The notes: generated by a model not told the origin, from the sequence alone. A stretch of DNA of 64,000 nt from CAZKAP01 sp964552195 (GCA_964552195.1 CAZKFM010000004.1:1-64000), one strand, 5' to 3'. Counted from the first letter of the stretch, positions 6,684 through 16,269 are shown. Made by a program: numbers and translations.

Positions 6684-7862
6684 ATGTCCTCTTCCGAGCG
6701 CTACGAAAAGCGGGGTGTTTCAGCGTCCAAAACTGACGTTCACAAGGCCGTCGCTCATCTTGATCCGGGACTATACCCGAAAGCTTTCTGCAAGATAGTA
6801 CCCGACCTGCTGGGTAACGACCCGGAATTCTGTAACATCATGCACGCGGATGGGGCCGGAACCAAGTCCTCCCTGGCCTATATGTATTGGAAGGAAACTG
6901 GGGATATCAGCGTATGGAAGGGCATTGCCCAGGATGCTTTGGTCATGAATACAGACGATCTGCTTTGCGTGGGAGCAACGGGACCTATTTTGCTTTCGGT
7001 GACTATTGGCCGGAACAAACAACTAATACCGGGCGAAGTATTAAATGTACTGATACAGGGGATGCAGGAACTCGTCGATCGTTTTGGAGAATGGGGAGTG
7101 GAGATCGAATACACGGGAGGAGAGACCGCCGATGTGGGAGATCTGGTTCGAACCGTAATCGTGGATTCCACGGTAATGGCGCGTATGCCGCGTTCCCGGG
7201 TAGTGGATAATGCCCATATAAAGCCCGGAGACGTTATAGTCGGATTGGCCTCCTTCGGTCAGGCAGCATACGAAAACGAGTACAATGGTGGTATGGGCAG
7301 CAATGGGTTAACCTCTGCCAGGCACGATGTATTCGCCAATGAACTGGCCTCGAAGTATCCCGAGAGCTTCGACGGAGTCTTGCCTGCAGAGCTGGTGTAT
7401 TCCGGTAGTCGCAAGCTGACCGACCCGGTGGAGGGCACTCCATTGGATGCGGGAAAGCTGGTGCTTTCGCCTACCCGAACCTACGCACCCGTAATCCGGA
7501 AGCTGCTCGAACAGGTATCCCTGGATGCGATACACGGACTGGTTCACTGCAGTGGCGGAGCACAGACCAAGATCCTCAACTTCGTGGACGATGCTCATGT
7601 TATCAAGGATAACCTGTTTGCACTACCTCCGCTTTTTCGTATGATTCGGGAAGAATCCGGGACGCCCATGAAGGAAATGTATCGGGTGTTTAATTGCGGT
7701 CACCGCATGGAATGCTACGTGGATCCATCGGTAGCCAATGAGGTGGTACGCATCTCAGAATCCTTAGGGGTAGAGGCTCGCGTGGTGGGCAGGGTCGAGG
7801 AAGGACGGGGTGCATCTCTGACCATTGAAAGTGAATTCGGCACCTTCAATTACAACAAGTAA
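6684..7862 (+). CDS. purM: Phosphoribosylformylglycinamidine cyclo-ligase (AIR synthetase)
   Basis: The fifth step of de novo purine synthesis: ATP-dependent ring closure of FGAM to AIR. The 392-residue length fits the longer Bacteroidota form rather than the 345-residue E. coli form. The N-terminal YEKRGVSASKTDVHKAV, the substrate region HADGAGTKSSLAY, the metal/ATP region YTGGETADVGD and the HCSGGAQTKI segment are AIR-synthetase signatures. The ATG at 6684 (MSSSERYEKRG) is preferred because the upstream TTG lies inside the -7 box. prfA and pyrF follow on the same strand with gaps of 85 and 29 bases, so read-through is possible. Confidence 0.93.
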   Translation: MSSSERYEKRGVSASKTDVHKAVAHLDPGLYPKAFCKIVPDLLGNDPEFCNIMHADGAGTKSSLAYMYWKETGDISVWKGIAQDALVMNTDDLLCVGATGPILLSVTIGRNKQLIPGEVLNVLIQGMQELVDRFGEWGVEIEYTGGETADVGDLVRTVIVDSTVMARMPRSRVVDNAHIKPGDVIVGLASFGQAAYENEYNGGMGSNGLTSARHDVFANELASKYPESFDGVLPAELVYSGSRKLTDPVEGTPLDAGKLVLSPTRTYAPVIRKLLEQVSLDAIHGLVHCSGGAQTKILNFVDDAHVIKDNLFALPPLFRMIREESGTPMKEMYRVFNCGHRMECYVDPSVANEVVRISESLGVEARVVGRVEEGRGASLTIESEFGTFNYNK

Positions 7863-7947
7863 GGATAAATACCTATGGACCAGTAAGGGCAAGAACAGTG
7901 AGCCCGGAAGGTAAATTCGTAAATTCGTCCATTCGAATGACCGATGA

Positions 7948-9024
7948 ATGATAGATAAGCTCAACATAGTCAAACAGCGTTTCGATGAGGTGTCCGATCT
8001 CATTATCCAGCCGGATGTTATTTCCGACCAAAATCGCTATGTGAAGTTGAACAAGGAGTACAAGGATCTCAAGGCGCTGATGGATAAACGGGAGGAATAC
8101 CTGAACCTTACGGCCAACTTATCCGAGGCCGAAGAAATACTGGCGGCTGGGGGCGATCCCGAGATGGCAGAGATGGCCCGCCTGCAGCTGGATGAGGCCC
8201 GTGAGGCCTTGCCCGCGCTCGAAGAAGCCATCAAGCTTATGTTGATTCCCAAGGATCCCGAGGACGAAAAGGATGTGGTCATGGAGATTCGGGCGGGAAC
8301 CGGCGGAGATGAGGCCAGCATATTTGCCGGAGACCTCTTCCGGATGTATACCAAGTATTGTGAGTCCAGAGGCTGGAAGACTAACATTATAGACTTGAGT
8401 GAAGGAACCAGTGGGGGCTATAAGGAAATTCATTTCGAGGTTAGTGGAGAAGATGTTTACGGCACGCTGAAATTTGAGGCTGGTGTGCATCGGGTACAGC
8501 GGGTTCCTCAGACCGAGACTCAGGGCCGGGTACACACCAGCGCAGCTACTGTAATGGTAATACCCGAGGCCGAAGACTTCGACGTTCAGATCGACCCCAA
8601 AGAGGTGCGGATCGATTACTTCTGTTCCTCCGGTCCGGGCGGACAGTCGGTAAACACGACCTATTCTGCCGTCCGACTTACCCACCTGCCAACTGGGTTG
8701 GTTGCCCAATGCCAGGATCAGAAGTCCCAGCACAAGAACAAGGAAAAGGCATTTAAGGTACTGCGTTCCCGACTTTACGATCTGGAACTGGCCAAGAAAC
8801 AGGAAGAAGACGCAGCGAAGAGGAACTCACAGGTGAGCAGCGGAGATCGATCGGCCAAGATCCGGACCTACAATTATCCCCAGGGTCGGGTTACCGATCA
8901 CCGTATCGGACTTACCCTTTATGATTTGCAGAATATCATCAACGGGGATATACAGAAAATCATCGATGAGCTCATGCTGGTCGAAAATACCGAGAAACTC
9001 CGGGAGGCCTCGGAATTGTTTTAG
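7948..9024 (+). CDS. prfA: Peptide chain release factor 1
   Basis: Recognises UAA and UAG stop codons and triggers peptide release on the ribosome. The 358 residues match the family. An N-terminal helical domain is followed by the anticodon-like motif PQTETQGRVHTSAATV, whose PQT tripeptide aligns with the family's PxT recognition element. The catalytic SSGPGGQSVN carries the GGQ whose glutamine is normally methylated. The ATG at 7948 sits in a start-rich stretch (ATGACCGATGAATG), but only this frame matches the family start. No prmC methylase is next to it. Confidence 0.96.
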   Translation: MIDKLNIVKQRFDEVSDLIIQPDVISDQNRYVKLNKEYKDLKALMDKREEYLNLTANLSEAEEILAAGGDPEMAEMARLQLDEAREALPALEEAIKLMLIPKDPEDEKDVVMEIRAGTGGDEASIFAGDLFRMYTKYCESRGWKTNIIDLSEGTSGGYKEIHFEVSGEDVYGTLKFEAGVHRVQRVPQTETQGRVHTSAATVMVIPEAEDFDVQIDPKEVRIDYFCSSGPGGQSVNTTYSAVRLTHLPTGLVAQCQDQKSQHKNKEKAFKVLRSRLYDLELAKKQEEDAAKRNSQVSSGDRSAKIRTYNYPQGRVTDHRIGLTLYDLQNIINGDIQKIIDELMLVENTEKLREASELF

Positions 9025-9053
9025 GCTTAACCGGTAACGGATTCGATTTCCCT

Positions 9054-9875
9054 ATGACATTAAGCGATATTACCCATCACATACGAGAGAAGGAGAGTTT
9101 CCTTTGCGTGGGCATCGATCCCGTTCCGGAACGAATACCCGAACATCTGTTGGATGAGGAGGATCCATTGTTCGAATTCAGCAGGGCAATAGTCGATGCG
9201 ACCCATACGCACTGCGTGGCCTATAAGCCCAATACGGCTTTTTTCGAGGCTGAGGGTCCGTCCGGATGGAGGTCTCTTTCCCGGCTGATTCAATACATCA
9301 AGGCTCAGTATCCGAAACATTTTACCATTGCGGACGCCAAGCGTGGCGACATCGGCAACACCGCCCGGCAGTATGCGCGTGCGTTTTTTAAGACGCTGCC
9401 CTTCGATTCGGTCACCGTGGCACCCTATATGGGCGCGGACTCTGTGGAACCTTTTCTGGAATGGCCTGGTAAATATGCCATACTATTGGCATTGACCTCT
9501 AACGAGGGCGCTGCAGACTACCAGCTAAGGCGGCTGGGGAACGAGCGACTCTACGAACAGGTACTGAAAACCTCTCAGTCCTATCGGCATTCCGATAGAC
9601 TGATGTATGTCGTAGGAGCGACCCAGGCCGAATACCTGGAGCATGTCCGTCGAATGGTTCCCGATTCATTTTTGTTGATTCCCGGAGTAGGAAGCCAGGG
9701 GGGGAGCGTGAGTGAAGTGTGCGAGGCTGCCTGTAACCGGGACGGTGGTGTACTGATCAATGTCTCCCGTTCGATTATCTACGCTTCCGGTGGTATGGAT
9801 TTTGCTACTGCAGCCGGAGAGGCTGCGTCTGATTTCAGGGGTCAGATGTCATCATTTGCCAAACGCCTGGTGTAA
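9054..9875 (+). CDS. pyrF: Orotidine 5'-phosphate decarboxylase
   Basis: The last step of de novo UMP synthesis, decarboxylating OMP. The 273 residues and the motif ADAKRGDIGNTARQYA with its catalytic Asp-Lys pair place it in the longer subfamily found in Bacteroidota and Actinobacteria, not the 245-residue E. coli type. CVGIDPVPERIPEHL near the N-terminus and LIPGVGSQGG near the C-terminus are the phosphate- and substrate-binding regions. It lies 29 bases after prfA. pyrD is 28 kb away, so the pyrimidine pathway is scattered. Confidence 0.95.
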   Translation: MTLSDITHHIREKESFLCVGIDPVPERIPEHLLDEEDPLFEFSRAIVDATHTHCVAYKPNTAFFEAEGPSGWRSLSRLIQYIKAQYPKHFTIADAKRGDIGNTARQYARAFFKTLPFDSVTVAPYMGADSVEPFLEWPGKYAILLALTSNEGAADYQLRRLGNERLYEQVLKTSQSYRHSDRLMYVVGATQAEYLEHVRRMVPDSFLLIPGVGSQGGSVSEVCEAACNRDGGVLINVSRSIIYASGGMDFATAAGEAASDFRGQMSSFAKRLV

Positions 9876-9929
9876 CAGATCCGATAGGGGCGACGACAGA
9901 CAAATTGGTTACTTTTAAAGAAAAACGAA

Positions 9930-10730
9930 GTGCTTCATTACAGTAAATTCCTTCATCCTACCTCCGAAGAATGGGTGACCTTTGTCCACGGCGCAGGGGG
10001 GAGTTCCACCATCTGGTACAAGCAATTAAGGGATTTCAAGAAGCATTTTAATGTGCTGCTACTGGATTTAAGAGGCCACGGAAATTCCAAACCCAACTTC
10101 TCCGATGCCTTTAAGGACCAGTATACCTTTGACTCCATTACGGACGATATCGTCGAGGTCGTCAGACACGAAAAAATTGAACAATCTCATTTTATTGGGA
10201 TTTCCCTGGGTACCATATTGATCCGAAATCTGGCCGAACGACATCCCGAGCTGGTTAAGAGTATGATCATGGGCGGGGCGATCATGAAACTCAACTTGCG
10301 GTCGCAGCTACTCATGCGTTTTGGAATATTGCTAAAATCGGTCGTTCCCTATCTCTGGCTGTATAAGTTCTTCGCCTTCATTATCATGCCTAATCGAAAT
10401 CACCGGGAATCCCGCCTGCTTTTTGTGCGGGAGGCCAAAAAACTCTATCAGAAGGAGTTCATCCGCTGGTTCCGGCTGACCTCAGAAATCAATCCCTTAC
10501 TCAGGTTCTTTCGCTCTGCTGAGATTCCCATACCTACCTTGTATGTGATGGGAGAGGAGGACTACCTCTTCCTTCCTTCTGTTCGCAAGATTGTAGATAT
10601 GCATCGCTCCAGCTCTTTACAGGTCATTCAGAGCTGCGGACACGTGGTTAATGTGGAACAACCGGCCGTATTCAACGATTTGGTCATCGACTACCTGCTC
10701 GAACTCCCTCCTGGCCGTGCAATGAGTTGA
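9930..10730 (+). CDS. Alpha/beta-hydrolase fold protein
   Basis: A soluble serine hydrolase of 266 residues with the complete catalytic machinery: oxyanion region VHGAGGSS (about residues 19-26), nucleophile elbow GISLGT (about 90-95), acid GEEDYLF (about 211-217) and catalytic histidine CGHVVN near residue 235. A cap region lies between the elbow and the acid. The substrate cannot be predicted. The start is GTG at 9930; upstream TACTTTTA is one base off the -7 consensus. It converges with the DUF4197 gene, five bases apart. Confidence 0.85.
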   Translation: MLHYSKFLHPTSEEWVTFVHGAGGSSTIWYKQLRDFKKHFNVLLLDLRGHGNSKPNFSDAFKDQYTFDSITDDIVEVVRHEKIEQSHFIGISLGTILIRNLAERHPELVKSMIMGGAIMKLNLRSQLLMRFGILLKSVVPYLWLYKFFAFIIMPNRNHRESRLLFVREAKKLYQKEFIRWFRLTSEINPLLRFFRSAEIPIPTLYVMGEEDYLFLPSVRKIVDMHRSSSLQVIQSCGHVVNVEQPAVFNDLVIDYLLELPPGRAMS

Positions 10731-10735
10731 CGAAA

Positions 10736-11470
10736 TCAGGGATCGCGTCTGGCCTCATCCTGCAAGGCAAATACCCGTTGCAGTAGCCGGGTGCTCCGAG
10801 AAGATACCCGTGATCGTATTTCCTTTTCCTCTTCTGCTATTACGGTATAGACCCCTTTAAGGGCCTCACGTGTGATGTAGTCGCTGAGATCCGGATTAAC
10901 TTTTCGCACCAGTGGCAATTCATTATAACGAGCGATTATGTCTGCCCAAATACGATCGGCTCCAACCTTCTGAAAGGAATTAGATATCACCGGCTCGAAG
11001 GCATTGAAAAGGGAGCTGGAAGTACGTCCTTCCAAATACAGAGTAGCGGCATTGTCGGCACCCAGCAGTATGTCTCTGGCATCGGCGAAGGTAATACCAC
11101 TAACGGCTTTCGTAAATATGGGTATGGCCTCGACTACGGCGTCCTCGGCAGCCCGGTTAAGGTACCGGATGCCCTCATCAGCCAGAGAAGAAAGTCCCAG
11201 TCTCCTTAGGGTACGATCCACTACCTCGAGCTCTTCGGGCAATCCGATTCTGACCAGCGGATTGTCGAAAAAACCGTTTTCTTCTCCGAGTTTTTCCACC
11301 CGCCTGCTGACACCGAATTGCAGGGCCTCTTTGAGTCCGGATTGTATTTCCCATTCTGAAGGGGGAGCATCGCCCGGCAGCTGTTTGACTACCTCCTGAA
11401 GTTCATCACAGGAAGCCAGAGTTAGAAATAGTGTCAGTAGCAGTGGCAGTGTCTTAGGCTGCTTGATCAT
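10736..11470 (-). CDS. DUF4197 lipoprotein
   Basis: A predicted lipoprotein of 244 residues. The ATG at 11470 gives MIKQPKTLPLLLTLFL and then the lipobox LASC, with the lipidated cysteine near residue 21; an upstream ATG at 11500 would bury the signal. The mature part, with GLKEALQFGVSRRVEKL, a long helical middle and SDYITREALKGVYTVIAEEE near the end, matches the uncharacterised DUF4197 family. No catalytic motif is seen. It probably sits in the periplasm or outer membrane. Confidence 0.8.
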   Translation of the reverse strand: MIKQPKTLPLLLTLFLTLASCDELQEVVKQLPGDAPPSEWEIQSGLKEALQFGVSRRVEKLGEENGFFDNPLVRIGLPEELEVVDRTLRRLGLSSLADEGIRYLNRAAEDAVVEAIPIFTKAVSGITFADARDILLGADNAATLYLEGRTSSSLFNAFEPVISNSFQKVGADRIWADIIARYNELPLVRKVNPDLSDYITREALKGVYTVIAEEEKEIRSRVSSRSTRLLQRVFALQDEARRDP

Positions 11471-11541
11471 GGCAGGTGGATTTGCGATAAAAATAAGCAA
11501 TCCGGTAAGGTATGGATTCAGAGCAGGCGTTCTTACCTGGA

Positions 11542-11931
11542 TTAGTTGGGTGATATGGACCAGTGCTTGAGCGCCCTGCGGTACAGTTTTACTTCGCGTC
11601 TAAGCAACTGTACATACTCCCGTTCCTTTAGCCCGTGAAATTCCAGTCCGTTGCAGTAGGAGAGGAGGTTCTTACCCAGCGTCCTGAGGTACCTGAGATT
11701 GGCTGCCATCCTACTTTGAGACTCTGGTCCTGTAATCTCAGCGGTACTTTGCTGTATGAGCTGTGAATCATTGCGTATCGCCTCGGCTATTTCTGCCTGA
11801 AGGTGGATGAAGCCCGAACTATTTAGGGTTTCGTACTTGTACTCTACATATCTGGCAACGGCCTGGGATAGATCGCCAAGCGCAAGGGCGTGCAGATAAA
11901 GCGGATGCGATAAATTGGAGTTCTTTTTCAT
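11542..11931 (-). CDS. Hypothetical helical protein, 129 aa
   Basis: I do not recognise this protein. The ATG at 11931 (MKKNSNLSHPLYLHALAL) is preferred over one nine codons upstream because the extra residues are hydrophobic and untypical and a near -7 element (TAACTTTA) overlaps them. The sequence is predicted to be mainly helical, with no signal peptide or membrane span. It carries many Arg and Tyr residues toward the C-terminus (REVKLYRRALKHW). It lies between a DUF4197 lipoprotein and a divergent Lrp regulator. Confidence 0.65.
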   Translation of the reverse strand: MKKNSNLSHPLYLHALALGDLSQAVARYVEYKYETLNSSGFIHLQAEIAEAIRNDSQLIQQSTAEITGPESQSRMAANLRYLRTLGKNLLSYCNGLEFHGLKEREYVQLLRREVKLYRRALKHWSISPN

Positions 11932-12057
11932 GGGAAAATACAATGCTAAAGTTACCATAGTTAAATCTACTGTTGGCTATAGAAAATTGCAATAAATGCA
12001 CCTCATGATTAAGAAAACGAATTATTTTGCTAACTTTACTTTAAAAGGCTAAGGACA

Positions 12058-12489
12058 TTGATCGACTTCAATAATCGCATTCTCAGGATTCTGCAGGACA
12101 ATGCCCGGGCCTCCTACACGGACATTGGACGAAAGGTTGGGCTGACGGGTCCGGCCGTGGCCGAGCGAATCCGAAAAATGGAGGAGAAAGGTATCATTCG
12201 AGGTTACCGAACCGTGCTGGATCCTGATCATCTGGGCCTTCAACTACACGCCATCATCAGCCTCAGGGCCTTTGTCGGCAAACTTAAGCCCTTTCTAAAG
12301 GACGTTAAGGAATATCCTGAAGTGATTAATTGTTTCCGCATCACTGGAAACGAAAACATTATGATGGAAGTCCGGTTGCGCGATCAGGCACATCTCGAAT
12401 CATTTATTGATACCCTGATTACTTATGGGGAAACGCGGACACACATCATACTGTCAGAGGTCATCAGGGAACGTTCCCTGGGGAATTGA
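12058..12489 (+). CDS. Lrp/AsnC-family transcriptional regulator
   Basis: A DNA-binding regulator of 143 residues that responds to amino acids or related ligands. Residues 1-50 form the AsnC-type helix-turn-helix (NNRILRILQDNARASYTDIGRKVGLTG in two pieces). Residues about 65-140 form the RAM ligand-binding domain with the GNENIMMEV strand. The start is TTG at 12058 preceded by an AAGGA-like ribosome-binding site; no in-frame ATG fits. A TAACTTTA element lies about 20 bases upstream. Targets are unknown. Confidence 0.9.
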   Translation: MIDFNNRILRILQDNARASYTDIGRKVGLTGPAVAERIRKMEEKGIIRGYRTVLDPDHLGLQLHAIISLRAFVGKLKPFLKDVKEYPEVINCFRITGNENIMMEVRLRDQAHLESFIDTLITYGETRTHIILSEVIRERSLGN

Positions 12490-12539
12490 AAGTGGTAAAC
12501 CACGGTTTTAATTCCTATCTTTCTGCTGCAATTGTTGCT

Positions 12540-13961
12540 ATGAATACTTCGAGTATCCTCTATGTTTTCCTCTTAGTCTGCGGCTTGTCTTTGCAAGCCC
12601 AGCAGGAGCCCTTCATACTGCGAAAGGGACAGGTTAACGATTCCATTGAACTCATTCCGGGTAAGGACCCGGTCCGGATCTATTTGCCGGCGGGTTATAC
12701 CAATGACAGGAGCTGGCCGTTGCTTCTCTATTTTGACTTTGATACTCGTGCCCGTCAGCGGATGGAATCCTGGAAAGATGTGCTCGACCAGGAGGGTTTC
12801 CTGCTGATACATTTACAGGCCGCCACGGACAGTACCTCGGTTGTGGACAGCGTGAAGTCGGCTGTGGATGTCCTTAAGGTGGCGAATGAGCTGTTTCCTT
12901 TGGTGCCAACCATGATCTACAGCCTGGGCACCCAGTCCAGTAGCAGGATGGCCAGTACTACCCCATTTCTGGTAGAAGGAGTCAAGGGAACCATTGCACT
13001 CGGCGGGCCTCTGGCCGGGGTGGAATTTCTCAGGAGTCAAAGGGGAAAGCACTTTGTCGGGGCAATTGGTACTGGCGATTTCGCATACCGTCAGATGAAA
13101 AAAGACTGGGAAAATCTGAAAATCGGGCGCAGTGATGCTCATTTGCTAACCACAGAGGGCAAGTTGGCAGATTCGACGAAACTATTTCTCAGTCGCTGCC
13201 TGAATGTTATTCGACTGAATGCGATGCTTGGCGGAACCATACCAGCGGATTCGACGCTCTACACCAAAATGCGCGTTGCGTCCGAGAATCGATTTCAGCA
13301 CTGGATGGATAAGGGAAGACTGGTCCTGGCCCAGGAGGAGTGGGATCTTCAGGAGGATTTATTCGGGATGCATTCCGGGTCGTCCTGGAAAAGAGAGCTT
13401 CGCGATCGGGGACGCCTGTCCGACTATCGCAGGGAGAACCGGAGACTGGGTAATCTGTTTTACAAGGAAGAGGTGGAGTGGTTTCGTTACTGGGACTATC
13501 TGCAGAGCGATCTGGAATACCTGCAGCTGGACAATCTGGGATGGTGGAATTATCAAATCAATGAGCTTCGAAACCGGGAACGGGGAAGTGCCCAGGCCGA
13601 CGAGAGGGCCTTCGCTGCGCGCTCCCTGAGCTATATTTCGGCCCTGGTAGACGATCAGCTTATGGTACTCAAGGACCAAAGCGAGACGTTAACACTTACG
13701 GACAGGGCTCCCTTTGAGTCCTTCCTTCACATGTTGCGCACCCTGCTTGAGCCGGATAATTTCGAACCCTATCTGACGGTAATTTCACTAAGCGCATTCC
13801 AGGAAGATTATGGTACAGCGCTGTATTACCTCGATTTGGTCTTCCAGAAAGGCTTCAGGGACAAGGAGCGCCTGTATTCACTTAAACACACGGCCTTGTT
13901 TCGGCTAAGTCCCGAATACAACGAACTTGTTGCCGAATACCTGGATGAATCCCGTTATTAG
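12540..13961 (+). CDS. Secreted alpha/beta-hydrolase-like protein with altered nucleophile elbow
   Basis: A 473-residue exported protein. The ATG at 12540 begins a signal peptide, MNTSSILYVFLLVCGLSLQA, cleaved before QQEP. Residues about 20-250 resemble the esterase-like proteins common in Flavobacteriaceae (IYLPAGYTNDRSWPLLLYFDF, then a strand–turn IYSLGTQSSSRMAS). Where relatives have GxSxGxR, this protein has TQSSSR, so the small glycines of the elbow are gone though a serine remains. Residues 260-473 are helical and unassigned. It overlaps the next gene by 17 bases, so the two are probably translated together. Confidence 0.7.
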   Translation: MNTSSILYVFLLVCGLSLQAQQEPFILRKGQVNDSIELIPGKDPVRIYLPAGYTNDRSWPLLLYFDFDTRARQRMESWKDVLDQEGFLLIHLQAATDSTSVVDSVKSAVDVLKVANELFPLVPTMIYSLGTQSSSRMASTTPFLVEGVKGTIALGGPLAGVEFLRSQRGKHFVGAIGTGDFAYRQMKKDWENLKIGRSDAHLLTTEGKLADSTKLFLSRCLNVIRLNAMLGGTIPADSTLYTKMRVASENRFQHWMDKGRLVLAQEEWDLQEDLFGMHSGSSWKRELRDRGRLSDYRRENRRLGNLFYKEEVEWFRYWDYLQSDLEYLQLDNLGWWNYQINELRNRERGSAQADERAFAARSLSYISALVDDQLMVLKDQSETLTLTDRAPFESFLHMLRTLLEPDNFEPYLTVISLSAFQEDYGTALYYLDLVFQKGFRDKERLYSLKHTALFRLSPEYNELVAEYLDESRY

Positions 13962-14616
13962 ACTGCTGCAAACCTGGGCATGGGGTTTAATCCTCTTTTT
14001 TGTACTGGCCTGCTGCAACTCGGGCAAGAAGTACCATGATGAGGAGAGTGCCGGCGTACCCACACCGGACAGTTTCAGCGACACCCGTAAGTTTCAGTCG
14101 GAGCTCGACAGATTCTATCGCGTATCGGCCAATAGTCCACTGACCCCTGAACAGAAAAAAGAATTTGAAGGTCTCAGGTTTTATCCGATCGACACGACAT
14201 GGGTAGTGGAGGCCACCTTGGAGCGTATACCCGATGCGCTTCCGGTTATGCTGGAAACCAATACTTCGGAGATCCCACCGGAATCTGGAGGTCAGCGCCC
14301 TTATGTCCGACTGCATTTCGAGCGGGAGGGTAAGCGCTACGAACTCACGGCCTACCAATTGCTCGACCCAATGGGGTTCCCAGAGTCTGATACGCCACTC
14401 TTCCTGCCTTTTGGTGATGAAACCAATGGGCGTTCGACTTACGATGGGGGGCGTTATCTGAATATCCCTTATCCAGAGGCGGATACTGACTATGTGAGCA
14501 TTGATTTCAACCGGGCCTACCATCCGTACTGCGCGTACAATCCGAATTACGTTTGCCCACTGGTTCCTGAGGAAAATGTACTCCCCGGCTCTGTCAGGGC
14601 AGGGGTGAGGTTCTAA
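13945..14616 (+). CDS. DUF1684 lipoprotein
   Basis: A lipoprotein of 223 residues. The ATG at 13945 overlaps the end of the previous gene by 17 bases. A signal sequence runs to VLAC with the lipidated cysteine near residue 23. The mature protein has the DUF1684 landmarks: RFYPIDTTWVVEATLE, TYDGGRYLNIPYPEAD, IDFNRAYHPYCAYNP and YVCPLVPEENVLP. The conserved Tyr, Cys and Pro cluster near the end suggests a binding site, but the family has no proven activity. It converges on the amt gene. Confidence 0.88.
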   Translation: MNPVIRLLQTWAWGLILFFVLACCNSGKKYHDEESAGVPTPDSFSDTRKFQSELDRFYRVSANSPLTPEQKKEFEGLRFYPIDTTWVVEATLERIPDALPVMLETNTSEIPPESGGQRPYVRLHFEREGKRYELTAYQLLDPMGFPESDTPLFLPFGDETNGRSTYDGGRYLNIPYPEADTDYVSIDFNRAYHPYCAYNPNYVCPLVPEENVLPGSVRAGVRF

Positions 14617-14647
14617 GCGTCACCACCAGATAAGGTCTTGCCGATAT

Positions 14648-15907
14648 TTATTTCTGTTCGCTCATGCTGAAGTCGGCATAGGCGTCCATGCCGTGTTCGT
14701 GTATGTCCAGGCCCTCGAGTTCTTCCAGTTCCGGAACCCGTATGCCCACACTTGACTTGAGAGCGAAAATGATACCAAAAGCCCCGGCCGAACAAAAGGC
14801 TCCCGTAATCCCTACCGAGCTTAGCTGCACAAGGAACTGATCGAACCCTGCCTTGTCCCCGAAAAGGCCAACGGCCAGAGTACCCCAGATTCCACCAATC
14901 AGGTGCACGGTCACGGCCCCGACAGGATCGTCCAGCTTCAGACGATCGATCAGGGTTACTCCGAAAACGATAATTACCCCAGCGAAAAGTCCGATGATTA
15001 CAGCCTCATTCGGAGACATCAGGTCGGCTCCGGCGGTTATACCCACCAATCCGCCAAGTATGCCATTAAGGAACATGGTCAGGTCGTAATTCTTATACAG
15101 GGCGGTGGAAGTGAGAAAGGCCCCGACTCCGCCTGCGGCAGCCGCCAGTGAAGTAGTGACCAGTACCAGGGATGTGGTTGCGGGGTCGGCAGACAGCACC
15201 GAGCCCCCATTAAAGCCAAACCAGCCCAGCCACAGTATGAGAACACCAGCCGATGCCAGGGGCAGATTATGTCCGGGAATAGCCAGGGTCCTCCCGTCCT
15301 CGTCGAATTTCCCGATCCGTGGCCCTAGAAGGGCTATGGCTACCAGGGCTGCCCAGCCTCCCACGGAATGTACCAGGGTCGAGCCGGCGAAATCGTAAAA
15401 TCCCTCGGCTTCTCCTATGCTGAGTTTTGACAGAAAGCCCTTGCCCCATTGCCAGGAACCAACGATGGGATAGACCAGTCCGACATAGAGTAGGGTTAAG
15501 ACCATAAACGGCCCTATTTTAATGCGCTCCGCAACCGCTCCAGATACTATGGTTGACGCAGTAGCGGCAAACATCCCCTGGAAGAGAAAGTCGGTCCAGT
15601 AGGTGTAGCCCCCATCTGCGTAAGCAATGGTGAGTCCGTCTTCGCCTATGGGCAGTCCGAAACCTGCAAACTTCAGGAAGCCAGTATCTCCTTCTTCAAA
15701 TCCAGGATACATGAGGTTGAAGCCGCCGATATAATAAACCAGCAGCCCTACACAGATGATAAAGACGTTTTTAAAAAGTATGTTGACCGAATTCTTCTGA
15801 CGGGTCAGGCCTATCTCCAGCAGGGAAAACCCCAGGTGCATGAAGAACACCAGTCCCGTACATATCATCATCCATACATTATTGGCGGTAAAAATTGCTT
15901 GATCCAT
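14648..15907 (-). CDS. amt: Ammonium transporter (Amt family)
   Basis: An inner-membrane ammonium channel of 419 residues with about 11 hydrophobic segments. The family's pore histidines appear in STLVHSVGGWAAL and AVTVHLIGGIWGTL. LGWFGFNGGS is another Amt signature. The C-terminal tail with VPELEELEGLDIHEHGMDAY is the typical cytoplasmic segment that responds to PII. It lies 23 bases after the PII gene on the same strand, the usual operon order PII–amt in this group. It has no signal peptide. Confidence 0.95.
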   Translation of the reverse strand: MDQAIFTANNVWMMICTGLVFFMHLGFSLLEIGLTRQKNSVNILFKNVFIICVGLLVYYIGGFNLMYPGFEEGDTGFLKFAGFGLPIGEDGLTIAYADGGYTYWTDFLFQGMFAATASTIVSGAVAERIKIGPFMVLTLLYVGLVYPIVGSWQWGKGFLSKLSIGEAEGFYDFAGSTLVHSVGGWAALVAIALLGPRIGKFDEDGRTLAIPGHNLPLASAGVLILWLGWFGFNGGSVLSADPATTSLVLVTTSLAAAAGGVGAFLTSTALYKNYDLTMFLNGILGGLVGITAGADLMSPNEAVIIGLFAGVIIVFGVTLIDRLKLDDPVGAVTVHLIGGIWGTLAVGLFGDKAGFDQFLVQLSSVGITGAFCSAGAFGIIFALKSSVGIRVPELEELEGLDIHEHGMDAYADFSMSEQK

Positions 15908-15930
15908 GTTTTTTATGCGATTTCTAGGGC

Positions 15931-16269
15931 TCAGTTAATACCGGCATGTCCGTTTTCCCCGGTTCGTATGCGGTAGGCATCGGTAACTTCACTAATAAAG
16001 ATCTTCCCATCCCCTACATTCCCGGTAGCGGCGGATTTGAGTATGGCGTCTATAGTCCGATCGAGGAATTCGTCGGAGACCACTATGGACAGGTACCTGC
16101 GTTGTATGTCGCTGGTGCTGTATGCAATCCCCCGGTAAACATGTCCCTGTTTTTCATTGCCCACTCCGGTTACGTCCCAATAACTGAAAAAGTTTACCTC
16201 TACGGCATGGAGGGCCTTTTTCACTTCATCAAACTTCGATTTTCGAATAATGGCTTCTACTTTTTTCAT
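15931..16269 (-). CDS. Nitrogen regulatory protein PII
   Basis: A 112-residue trimeric signal protein that senses ATP/ADP and 2-oxoglutarate and plugs Amt channels. The T-loop reads GNEKQGHVYRGIAYSTSD; its second tyrosine, Tyr50, aligns with the uridylylated Tyr51 of E. coli. The ATP-binding TGNVGDGKIFISEV and RIRTGE are intact. The T-loop is one residue shorter than in E. coli, which is usual in Bacteroidota. It is the first gene of an operon with amt. A -7 box lies at 16289-16296, 20 bases before the ATG. I give no glnB or glnK symbol because the two cannot be separated here. Confidence 0.93.
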   Translation of the reverse strand: MKKVEAIIRKSKFDEVKKALHAVEVNFFSYWDVTGVGNEKQGHVYRGIAYSTSDIQRRYLSIVVSDEFLDRTIDAILKSAATGNVGDGKIFISEVTDAYRIRTGENGHAGIN

